A DNA stretch of 5,010 nt from DASXTW01 sp036505215. GTDB taxonomy: Bacteria > Actinomycetota > UBA4738. The first letter of the stretch is position 1, and the number at the start of each line of letters is the position of its first letter. Position numbers and translations under genes: made by a program. The DNA lies in assembly GCA_036505215.1 (NCBI GenBank), contig DASXTW010000035.1, positions 1 through 5,010 of the forward strand, written 5' to 3'. This document shows, piece after piece, positions 1 to 5,010 of the stretch. The notes under the pieces were generated by a model. That model was not told the origin of the DNA, ran no database searches, and was given only the letters and a program-made list of their open reading frames with translations.

Positions 1-43
1 CCAGCTCCATCCCCAGGTAGCGGGTTCTCAGGTCGGCGCTCAT
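1..43 (-). CDS. Dihydroorotate dehydrogenase-like protein, N-terminal fragment
   Basis: Only the first 14 codons are inside the window (MSADLRTRYLGMEL); the gene continues past the left edge. The pattern of a short polar start followed by TRYLGMEL resembles the opening of the DHOD-like flavoproteins (class 1 dihydroorotate dehydrogenase fold, FMN-binding TIM barrel), which typically begin with T-x-Y-L-G-x-x-L followed by a K/R-N-P segment. From memory, such DHOD-like genes often lie directly downstream of nifJ, which supports the call. The ATG overlaps the nifJ stop codon as ATGA, and a strong ribosome binding site lies 7 nt upstream inside the nifJ tail, so the start is well supported. Whether it acts in pyrimidine synthesis or as an unrelated flavin oxidoreductase linked to ferredoxin cannot be decided from this fragment; the latter is my inference from the neighbourhood. 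An alternative is an unrelated short-start gene. Confidence 0.66.
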   Translation of the reverse strand, partial: MSADLRTRYLGMEL

Positions 44-3000
44 GGTTCAACCTCCTCCTCTTCGGCGGGCGGCTCGGCCCTGCCCTCGTGTTCCTTCAGC
101 TGGCCGGGAGGGTGACGCTCCACCCCGGCGAGCTGCTCGTAGAAGTGCCATCGCTCATCGGCGTCCGCCTGGGCCAGCCTCTGGAGCTCATCATGCTCCC
201 GAGGCCGGGATCGCCCGAGCATGGCGAACCGCGCCTCCTTGGCCTGAAAGTCCCTCACCGGCATGCTGGGCCGCCTGCTGTCGAGCTGGAACGGCCGATC
301 GCCACCCTCCTCGTGCCGCGGGTCATACCGGTACAGCGGCCAGAACCCGGACTTCACCGCCTCACCCTGGTGCGTCATCGACGTGGACATGTCGATGCCG
401 TGCTCGATGCACGTACTGTACGCGATGACCACGGAGGGCCCGTGCCAGGACTCGGCCTCTGCGAGCGCCTTGACCGTTTGGGCGTTGTCGGCTCCCATGG
501 CCACTTGCCCCACGTAGACGTTGCCGTACGCGGCGGCGATCATCCCCAGGTCCTTCCGCCCGATGGGCTTACCGCCGGTGGCGAACTTGGCGACGGCGCC
601 CCGGGGAGTCGCCTTCGAGGCCTGCCCTCCTGTGTTCGAGTACACCTGCGTGTCCAGGACCAGGATGTTGACGTCCCGCCCGGTGGCCAGGACGTGGTCC
701 AGGCCACCGAACCCGATGTCGTAGGCCCACCCGTCGCCGCCCACGATCCACACGCTCTTTCGGACGAGCGCGTCCGCCAGCGAGAGCAGTTCGCGGGCCG
801 CGGACGACTCGAGCGGTTCCAGGCGCCGCTGCAGATCGGCCACCCGCCTGCGCTGGTCGTCGATGCCGGCCTCGGTGGACTGGTCGGCCGAACGGAGCTC
901 GTCGGCCAGGTCCGCCCCCACCTCCGAGGCCAGCTCCGCGAGCAGCTCGCGCGCGTGGGTGGCCTGGTGATCGATGGCCAGGCGCATCCCCAGCCCGAAC
1001 TCGGCGTTGTCCTCGAACAGCGAGTTCGACCAGGCCGGGCCGCGCCCGTCCCGCCCGACGCTCCACGGCGTCGTGGGGAGGTTCCCGCCGTAGATCGACG
1101 AGCATCCCGTGGCGTTTGCTATCAGGATCCGGTCCCCGAACATCTGTGACAGAAGCTTCAGGTACGGGGTCTCGCCACAGCCTGCACAGGCTCCCGAGAA
1201 CTCGAACAACGGCTCGAGCATCGGCGAGCCCTTGATGGAAGCCACCTTGACGTCCCGCTTGTCGGGCGGCGTGATTTCCTGGAAGAACTCGAAATTGGCC
1301 CGCTCCTCCTCGAGGTGCTCGGGCTTGGGCTCCATGTTGATGGACTTGTGCCTGACCTCCTCCTTGCTCTTGGCCGGGCAGACGTCCACACACACGCCGC
1401 AGCCCGTGCAGTCGTCGGGCGCAACCTGAATGGTCATCCACAGGCCCGGGTTCTCCCTGTCGCGCCACTCCTTGTGTTGGAACGATCCCGGCGCGTTATC
1501 GGCTGCGATGGGCTCGAACACCTTCATCAAGATGGCCGCGTGCGGGCACACCAGCGCGCACTTCGCGCAGTCGATGCAGATCTCGGGATCCCAGATCGGG
1601 ATCTCGTGGGCGATGGACCGCTTCTCCCACTTCGCCGTGCCGGTGGGGAACGTGCCGCCTACGGGGAGTGCCGAGACGGGCAGGAGGTCGCCCTGCCCGG
1701 CGATCATCTTCGCCGTGACCCGCTGAACCAAGTCGGGGGCCTCGGGCGAGACGGGGGGGAGCCGGTGGAGCTCGCCGGCCACGGTCTGTGGAACCTTCAC
1801 CTCGTGCAGGCCCTCCAGGGCCTTGTCCACAGCCGCGTAGTTCATATCCAGCACCGCCTTGCCTCGCTTGCCGTAGCTCTTCTCGATGGCCTGCTTGATG
1901 CGGGCGATGGCCTCCTCCTGGTCGAGGACCCCCGCCAGGGCGAAGAAGCACGTCTGGAGGACCGTGTTGATGCGCGCTCCCAGGCCAACCTCGTTCGCCA
2001 CCTTCTGGGCGTCGACCACGTAGAGCCTCAGTTCCTTGTCGATGACCTGGCCTTGTGTCTCGACCGGGAGGTGCTCCCAGACCTCGTCGGGCCCGTACGG
2101 GCTGTTCAGCAGGAACGTGGCCCCCCGCCCGGCCACCTCCAGGACGTCCATCCGCTCCAGGAAGTGGAACTGGTGGCAGGCCACGAAATTGGCCCGCTTG
2201 ACGAGATACGTGGACCGGATCGGGCGGGGCCCGAATCGGAGGTGCGAGACCGTCAGGGCCCCGGCCTTCTTCGAGTCGTAGACGAAGTATCCCTGGGCGA
2301 ACAGGTCGGTCGCCTCGCCGATGATCTTGACCGAGCTCTTGTTCGCGCTCACGGTCCCGTCGGCGCCCAGGCCGTAGAACACGGCCCGTACCACGTCGTC
2401 CGGCTCGGTGGAGAACGACCGATCGACGTCCAGGCTGGTGTGGCTCACGTCGTCGTAGATGCCCACCGTGAAGTGGTTCTTCGGCTCGGGCTTGGCTAGC
2501 TCGTCGAACACGGCCTTGGCCATGGGGGGGTCGAACTCCTTGGACGACAGGCCGTACCGGCCGCCGATGACCCTGGGCATGGCGGGGAACCTTCCGGCGA
2601 CCACCTCTTCGGTCAGGGCCGTGACGACGTCCTGGTACAGGGGCTCGCCGGGGGCACCGGGCTCCTTGGTCCGGTCCAGCACCGCCAGGGCCTTTGCCGT
2701 GCGCGGGAGCGCCGCCGCGAAGGCCTGGGGGGAGAAAGGCCGGAACAGCCGGACCTCCAGGACCCCGACCCTCTCGCCGGCGGCCGTCAGGCGCTCGATG
2801 GTCTCCTGCACGGCTCCGACCCCCGAGCCCATCTGAACGATCACGCGGTCGGCCTCCGGATGACCGGAGTAGTCGAACAGGTGATAGCCGCGCCCGGTGA
2901 GCTCACCGAAGCGGTCCATCGTCCATTGCACGACCGAAGGGGTGATCGCGTAGAAGGGGTTCGCCGCCTCGCGGGCCTGGAAGAACACGTCGGGGTTCTG

Positions 3001-3669
3001 GGCCGAGCCCCGCAGCACGGGGTGGTCCGGGGACAGGGCCCGCTCCCGGTGGGCCCTGACCAGGTGGTCGTCGATCATCGTCCGGAGCACGTCGTCGCCC
3101 ACCGGCTCGATGACGTTGATCTCGTGCGAGGTGCGGAACCCGTCGAAGAAGTGCAGGAACGGAACTCGGGCCTCCAACGTGGAGGCGTGCGCGACGACCG
3201 CCAGGTCCTGGGCCGCCTGCACCGAGGAGGAAGCCAGCATGGCCCAGCCCGTGGACCGGGCCGCCATCACGTCGCTGTGGTCCCCGAAGATCGACAGCGC
3301 GTGGGTGGCGACGGCCCGGGACGCCACGTGGAATACCGTCGAGGTCAGCTCCCCGGCGATCTTGAACATGTTCGGGATCATCAGCAGGAGGCCCTGCGAC
3401 GCCGTGAACGTCGTACACAGGGCCCCGGCCTGGAGGCCGCCGTGGACCGCGCCGGCGGCCCCGCCCTCGCTCTGCATCTCGATAACCTCGGGGACGGCCC
3501 CCCACAGGTTGGACCTGCCCGCGGTCGACCACGCATCCGCAAGCTCGCCCATGGGCGACGATGGCGTGATCGGGTAGATCGCGATGACCTCGCTCGCCGC
3601 ATGGGCGATCCTGGCCGCTGCCTCGTTCCCGTCGACCGTGATGTGCCGCTTCGCCACGCGCCCGCTCAT
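40..3669 (-). CDS. nifJ: Pyruvate:ferredoxin (flavodoxin) oxidoreductase, single-chain
   Basis: This 1209-residue cytoplasmic enzyme is predicted to catalyse pyruvate + CoA + 2 oxidised ferredoxin to acetyl-CoA + CO2 + 2 reduced ferredoxin, reversible in some organisms. Length fits the family (about 1170-1230). Domains in order: pyrimidine-binding domain I (about 1-255) with YPITPSS (32-38; Thr35), the conserved Glu68 in MQSEGGA and Arg118, matching known Thr31/Glu64/Arg114 of the Desulfovibrio africanus enzyme; domain II (about 273-370); gamma domain III (about 421-585) with FGPRPIRSTYLV; EKR domain (about 583-627); a 2x[4Fe-4S] ferredoxin domain with Cys698/701/704/708 and Cys754/757/760/764; and the thiamine diphosphate domain VI with GGDGWAYDIG (977-986) and YSNTGGQ (1010-1016). 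Proximal-cluster cysteines are visible at 828, 831, 856 and 1087. All key residues are present, so it should be active. The ATG at 3669 was chosen because it has AGGAGG 10 nt upstream and about 11 residues before the conserved N-terminus; the open frame continues 56 codons upstream without family resemblance. No Cys follows Cys1087, so the protective C-terminal disulfide of the D. africanus enzyme is absent. The last 25 or so residues are an acidic extension. Expressed with the DHOD-like gene downstream. Confidence 0.97.
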   Translation of the reverse strand: MSGRVAKRHITVDGNEAAARIAHAASEVIAIYPITPSSPMGELADAWSTAGRSNLWGAVPEVIEMQSEGGAAGAVHGGLQAGALCTTFTASQGLLLMIPNMFKIAGELTSTVFHVASRAVATHALSIFGDHSDVMAARSTGWAMLASSSVQAAQDLAVVAHASTLEARVPFLHFFDGFRTSHEINVIEPVGDDVLRTMIDDHLVRAHRERALSPDHPVLRGSAQNPDVFFQAREAANPFYAITPSVVQWTMDRFGELTGRGYHLFDYSGHPEADRVIVQMGSGVGAVQETIERLTAAGERVGVLEVRLFRPFSPQAFAAALPRTAKALAVLDRTKEPGAPGEPLYQDVVTALTEEVVAGRFPAMPRVIGGRYGLSSKEFDPPMAKAVFDELAKPEPKNHFTVGIYDDVSHTSLDVDRSFSTEPDDVVRAVFYGLGADGTVSANKSSVKIIGEATDLFAQGYFVYDSKKAGALTVSHLRFGPRPIRSTYLVKRANFVACHQFHFLERMDVLEVAGRGATFLLNSPYGPDEVWEHLPVETQGQVIDKELRLYVVDAQKVANEVGLGARINTVLQTCFFALAGVLDQEEAIARIKQAIEKSYGKRGKAVLDMNYAAVDKALEGLHEVKVPQTVAGELHRLPPVSPEAPDLVQRVTAKMIAGQGDLLPVSALPVGGTFPTGTAKWEKRSIAHEIPIWDPEICIDCAKCALVCPHAAILMKVFEPIAADNAPGSFQHKEWRDRENPGLWMTIQVAPDDCTGCGVCVDVCPAKSKEEVRHKSINMEPKPEHLEEERANFEFFQEITPPDKRDVKVASIKGSPMLEPLFEFSGACAGCGETPYLKLLSQMFGDRILIANATGCSSIYGGNLPTTPWSVGRDGRGPAWSNSLFEDNAEFGLGMRLAIDHQATHARELLAELASEVGADLADELRSADQSTEAGIDDQRRRVADLQRRLEPLESSAARELLSLADALVRKSVWIVGGDGWAYDIGFGGLDHVLATGRDVNILVLDTQVYSNTGGQASKATPRGAVAKFATGGKPIGRKDLGMIAAAYGNVYVGQVAMGADNAQTVKALAEAESWHGPSVVIAYSTCIEHGIDMSTSMTHQGEAVKSGFWPLYRYDPRHEEGGDRPFQLDSRRPSMPVRDFQAKEARFAMLGRSRPREHDELQRLAQADADERWHFYEQLAGVERHPPGQLKEHEGRAEPPAEEEEVEP
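41..59 (-). promoter_or_regulatory. Ribosome binding site and ATGA coupling junction of the DHOD-like gene
   Basis: On the minus strand AGGAGGAGG (59 down to 51) is followed by a 7-nt spacer and ATG at 43-41. The ATG overlaps the nifJ TGA stop (42-40) in an ATGA arrangement. The Shine-Dalgarno run lies inside the nifJ codons for the acidic tail (Glu-Glu-Glu-Glu-Val-Glu-Pro). This is the usual layout for translational coupling between two cistrons of one mRNA. Confidence 0.85.
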
Positions 3670-3677
3670 CCTTCGCG

Positions 3678-3686
3678 CTCCTCCTC
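3678..3686 (-). promoter_or_regulatory. Ribosome binding site deciding the nifJ start
   Basis: The minus strand reads GAGGAGGAG here, with AGGAGG at 3685-3680 ending 10 nt before the ATG at 3669-3667. It sits inside the longer open frame that reaches 3837, and is the main reason for rejecting the upstream ATG at 3837, which would add 56 residues that look like translated intergenic DNA. Confidence 0.8.
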
Positions 3687-3782
3687 GAGGGTGTCTGTGC
3701 CTTGGTAGAGCATGCGCGAGGGTAGGAGCGGGCACCGCGGCCGTCCGGCCCTCTTGGGACGGGCCCTCCAGCCTCTCCGAGC

Positions 3783-3798
3783 GGTTCCACGTAAAACA
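3783..3798. other. Degenerate parS-like palindrome
   Basis: GGTTCCACGTAAAACA matches the bacterial chromosomal parS consensus TGTTTCACGTGAAACA at 13 of 16 positions, and its 14-nt core at 12 of 14. One mismatch changes the central CACGTG to CACGTA, which would probably weaken ParB binding. It lies in the intergenic region, as true sites often do, but no parA/parB gene or second copy is seen in the window. Chance resemblance is quite possible. Confidence 0.22.
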
Positions 3799-3879
3799 TG
3801 GATTCCGGGCCAATCGTCCCGAACGGGAGGGGACCAATGCCCTACAGTCCTGTGGGCGGCCTTCCTAGAGTGGTGAGGG

Positions 3880-3889
3880 AAGGAGGTGA
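3880..3889 (+). promoter_or_regulatory. Full-length Shine-Dalgarno site of hsp20
   Basis: AAGGAGGTGA is complementary over all 10 nt to the conserved 3' end of bacterial 16S rRNA (UCACCUCCUU). It ends 6 nt before the ATG at 3896, with 9 nt between AGGAGG and the ATG. This fixes the hsp20 start and rules out the overlapping out-of-frame GTG at 3886. It predicts strong translation initiation. Confidence 0.9.
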
Positions 3890-3895
3890 GCAAGG

Positions 3896-4378
3896 ATGCT
3901 CGACTATTGGGACGAGATCACGAACCTGGAGCTTCGGATGGACGACGCCCTGCGTCGGTTCCTCGGGACCCGGGGCCGTATCGCGTACCCGGTCCTTCCG
4001 CTGTTCGTCCACCGGCCGTTCCTCCCGGCGACGGACGTCTACACCAAAGACGGCGACCTGATCGTGCGGGTCGAGCTCCCGGGTATCGACCCACGCGAGG
4101 ATGTCTCCGTGCAGGTCGATGGCGGCGAGCTCGTCGTTCGCGGCGAGCGGAAGCAGGAGGAGGAGGTGAAGGAGGAGGCCTACTACCGGATGGAGGCCTC
4201 GTTCGGCTCCTTCGAGCGCCGCATCCCGATGCCCGAGGGTATCGACGAGAAGGCGATCGACGCCGAGTACACGGACGGCGTCCTGACCGTGACCGTGCCG
4301 AAGGCGGCCAGGGAGATCGAGCCGCCCAAGGCGACTGAGATCCCGATCAAGATCGCCAAGGCGGTCAAGGCCGCGTGA
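3896..4378 (+). CDS. hsp20: Small heat-shock protein, Hsp20/alpha-crystallin family
   Basis: A 160-residue ATP-independent holdase chaperone, expected in the cytoplasm as large oligomers that bind unfolding proteins and pass them to DnaK/ClpB. Length is typical of bacterial members (about 140-170). The N-terminal arm (1-43) carries hydrophobic and aromatic residues. The alpha-crystallin domain spans about 44-136: it opens with PATDVYTKDGDLIVRVELPG (44-63), continues with the GGELVVRGER strand, an acidic, Lys/Glu-rich loop (86-95), YYRMEASFGSFERRIPMP, and ends with the family signature A-x-x-x-x-G-V-L (AEYTDGVLTVTVPK, 123-136). The C-terminal tail has the I-x-I oligomerisation motif as IPIKI (149-153) and a basic, alanine-rich end. 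No cysteine is present. It stands alone, divergent from nifJ and convergent with the OsmC-like gene. Heat or oxidative control is usual for the family, but no recognised heat-shock operator is visible upstream. Which sub-class of Hsp20 it belongs to cannot be told. Confidence 0.96.
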   Translation: MLDYWDEITNLELRMDDALRRFLGTRGRIAYPVLPLFVHRPFLPATDVYTKDGDLIVRVELPGIDPREDVSVQVDGGELVVRGERKQEEEVKEEAYYRMEASFGSFERRIPMPEGIDEKAIDAEYTDGVLTVTVPKAAREIEPPKATEIPIKIAKAVKAA

Positions 4379-4392
4379 GCTCCGGATAGACT

Positions 4393-4428
4393 GATCCGCC
4401 CGGCGGGATCGCTCCCGCCGGGCGGATC
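4393..4428. terminator. Long perfect hairpin between convergent genes, probable bidirectional terminator
   Basis: The left arm GATCCGCCCGGCGGGA (4393-4408) and right arm TCCCGCCGGGCGGATC (4413-4428) are perfect reverse complements, giving a 16-bp stem closed by a 4-nt TCGC loop. It begins 14 nt after the hsp20 stop and ends 16 nt before the OsmC-like stop, exactly where a shared terminator would be. Neither side has a clear run of T (GCTCGTTCG on the plus side), so it is not a textbook intrinsic terminator; U-poor hairpins of this sort are common in high-GC bacteria and may also act by stabilising mRNA 3' ends. Each arm also contains a smaller self-complementary CCGCC-C-GGCGG. Confidence 0.8.
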
Positions 4429-4444
4429 GCTCGTTCGACTGGGC

Positions 4445-4855
4445 TCAAGCTGCCGCCGAGTGGATACTCAGGGCGATGCCGACCTCCGGTTCCTGCCGGA
4501 TCGAGTTGTGGACCGTGCAGTGGTCGACCACGGCCAGGAGGGCCCGGCGGTGGGACTCGTTCAGGAACGCCGGAACCACCACCCCCAGCTGCACCGACGC
4601 GACGCGCGCAGCGTCGGGATCCATAGCGAACTGGCACCGGACCTTCAGGCCATCGACCGGCAGCGAGTGCCGACGGAGGAACCGCTCCGCATAGAACCCC
4701 ACGCAGCTCGCCAGTCCCGCGATGAAGAGCTCCGTCGGGGTCGGCCCTTCGTCGCCTCCACCAGCTCTGAGAGGCTGGTCCACGATCACCTGGTGGCCTC
4801 GAACGTCGATCTCGAAGCGGTCCCCGTCCTGATACCGAACGGTCATCTGGTTCAT
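4445..4855 (-). CDS. OsmC/Ohr-family protein
   Basis: A 136-residue predicted cytoplasmic protein of the OsmC/Ohr superfamily, whose characterised members are Cys-based thiol peroxidases that reduce organic hydroperoxides. An N-terminal strand region (1-30) is followed by the signature segment GPTPTELFIAGLASCVGFYA (37-56) with the first conserved Cys51 on the central helix, and the second conserved Cys113 in VVDHCTVHNS (109-118). The two cysteines match the expected catalytic pair, and the length matches the family. It looks closer to the general OsmC-like (YhfA-type) group than to classical Ohr or OsmC, though this is a judgement from motif style only, and the substrate is unknown. A stop codon (TAG) lies 5 codons upstream in frame, so the start must be at 4855 or the ATG three codons later (4846); each has AGAGG 9 nt before it. 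It follows the DsrE-like gene by 32 bp on the same strand, suggesting one transcript for peroxide or sulfur-species handling. Confidence 0.93.
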   Translation of the reverse strand: MNQMTVRYQDGDRFEIDVRGHQVIVDQPLRAGGGDEGPTPTELFIAGLASCVGFYAERFLRRHSLPVDGLKVRCQFAMDPDAARVASVQLGVVVPAFLNESHRRALLAVVDHCTVHNSIRQEPEVGIALSIHSAAA

Positions 4856-4869
4856 CCTCTTCGACCTCT
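4856..4869 (-). promoter_or_regulatory. Duplicated ribosome binding site of the OsmC-like gene
   Basis: On the minus strand AGAGG occurs twice, at 4869-4865 and 4860-4856. The first is 9 nt upstream of ATG 4855; the second is 9 nt upstream of ATG 4846, in the same frame. The start is therefore ambiguous by three residues (Met-Asn-Gln-Met or Met-Thr-Val). I kept the longer form. Confidence 0.6.
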
Positions 4870-4887
4870 ACCCATTTCCATTCACTC

Positions 4888-5010
4888 CTAGATGAAAAGC
4901 GCGACGGCGTCCTGCGCTTCGAGCAGGGCGGTCGTCGCACCGGTCGGTTCGGCTAGGCCGTCGATCAGGTCCTCGCGGGTGAGTCCAAGCAGGTCCATGG
5001 TCATCTGGCA
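4888..5010 (-). CDS. DsrE/DsrF-like family protein, C-terminal fragment
   Basis: The last 40 codons of a gene that enters from the right edge, read from 5010 leftward to TAG at 4890-4888. The peptide begins CQMTMDLLGLTREDLIDGLA and ends with AQDAVALFI. It resembles the C-terminus of the DsrE/DsrF/DrsH-like family (DsrE2 type), where a C-x-M-S/T-M-D motif is followed by G-[IL]-x-x-E-[DE]-L-I-D-G, an alanine-rich helix and a final hydrophobic strand ending in LFI. The Cys in CQMTM is in the position of the conserved cysteine of that group. Members are small cytoplasmic or membrane-associated proteins implicated in persulfide sulfur transfer with TusA and rhodanese partners; the exact role of this one is not shown. 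It is too short for the usual gene finders and would easily be missed. It precedes the OsmC-like gene by 32 bp on the same strand. Confidence 0.8.
   Translation of the reverse strand, partial: CQMTMDLLGLTREDLIDGLAEPTGATTALLEAQDAVALFI

Larger units (their letters stand above)
3670..3895. promoter_or_regulatory. Divergent intergenic region between nifJ and hsp20
   Basis: These 226 bp must carry the start signals for both nifJ (leftward) and hsp20 (rightward), since the two genes point away from each other. I could not identify a convincing -35/-10 pair for either. TACAGT at 3843-3848 is a weak -10 candidate for hsp20 with no TTGACA-like box at the right distance. No CIRCE (HrcA) or HAIR (HspR) heat-shock operator is visible. 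A small palindrome TCCCGAACGGGA (3817-3828, 5-bp arms) lies within a looser GTCCC/GGGGAC pair (3816-3834) and might be an operator, but arms this short arise by chance in GC-rich DNA. A parS-like palindrome at 3783-3798 is listed separately. The region also contains a near direct repeat of GGCCCTC (about 3748 and 3762). Confidence 0.6.

Noticed and set aside
900..1000. Charged helical segment in NifJ domain VI (about residues 890-960) considered as an unusual insertion
   Set aside because: A variable charged helical stretch just before the GGDGWAYDIG motif is usual in single-chain NifJ proteins, so it is not evidence of novelty.
88..1149. Long plus-strand open frame (353 codons) opposite nifJ
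   Set aside because: It lies antisense to conserved NifJ domains, has a composition typical of a shadow frame in high-GC DNA and shows no recognisable motif.
1315..2499. Long plus-strand open frame (394 codons) opposite nifJ
   Set aside because: It is antisense to the ferredoxin, EKR and gamma domains, rich in His, Val, Arg, Gly and Leu in the manner of mirror frames, with no motif.
2903..3799. Minus-strand frame (298 codons) overlapping the 5' part of nifJ in another frame
   Set aside because: It overlaps the conserved domain I of NifJ and has Arg/Gly/Pro-rich low-complexity translation; a frame shadow.
3670..3837. Upstream in-frame extension of nifJ by 56 residues starting at 3837
   Set aside because: The added peptide is Arg/Pro-rich with no resemblance to the family, crosses the presumed promoter region, and the ATG at 3669 has a strong ribosome binding site and the expected N-terminal position.
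3886..4338. GTG-started plus-strand frame overlapping hsp20
   Set aside because: Its start lies within the Shine-Dalgarno site of hsp20 and its translation is Arg/Gly-rich with no family match.
4365..4940. Minus-strand frame (191 codons) covering the OsmC-like gene in another frame
   Set aside because: The OsmC signature with both conserved cysteines is in the other frame; this translation is Arg/Gly/Pro-rich without motifs and runs into the DsrE-like coding region.

Overview
The window is GC-rich bacterial DNA, roughly two-thirds G+C by eye, with purine-rich Shine-Dalgarno sites, tight gene spacing and long antisense shadow frames. The taxon cannot be fixed from this sequence. A high-GC lineage such as an Actinomycetota or Chloroflexota member is plausible, but that is inference. 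The pyruvate:ferredoxin oxidoreductase implies low-potential ferredoxin metabolism, so anaerobic, microaerophilic or facultative growth, or a metabolically versatile uncultured group.

Layout, left to right. Positions 1-43 (minus) hold the first 14 codons of a dihydroorotate-dehydrogenase-like gene. It is joined by an ATGA stop/start overlap to the large nifJ gene (40-3669, minus), which encodes a complete single-chain pyruvate:ferredoxin oxidoreductase. A 226-bp intergenic region (3670-3895) separates nifJ from a divergently transcribed small heat-shock protein gene of the Hsp20 family (3896-4378, plus). A perfect 16-bp GC-rich hairpin (4393-4428) lies between hsp20 and a convergent OsmC/Ohr-family gene (4445-4855, minus). 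The OsmC-like gene is preceded, 32 bp away on the same strand, by the 3' end of a DsrE/DsrF-like gene (4888-5010, minus), which runs off the right edge.

How the genes work together. NifJ and the DHOD-like protein are almost certainly co-transcribed and translationally coupled, which suggests a flavin or Fe-S redox partner function beside pyruvate oxidation or synthesis. The DsrE-like and OsmC-like pair looks like a small thiol/sulfur-handling operon. Hsp20 is a single gene between these two units. The theme of redox plus stress protection is suggestive, but nothing shows that the three transcription units are co-regulated.

No tRNA, rRNA, CRISPR array, insertion sequence or clear mobile element was seen. 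All genes belong to known families. The points worth a second look are small architectural ones: the coupled nifJ/DHOD-like junction, the acidic NifJ tail that doubles as a ribosome binding site, a degenerate parS-like palindrome, duplicated start signals for osmC, and the long hairpin. I did not find convincing evidence of an undescribed system.
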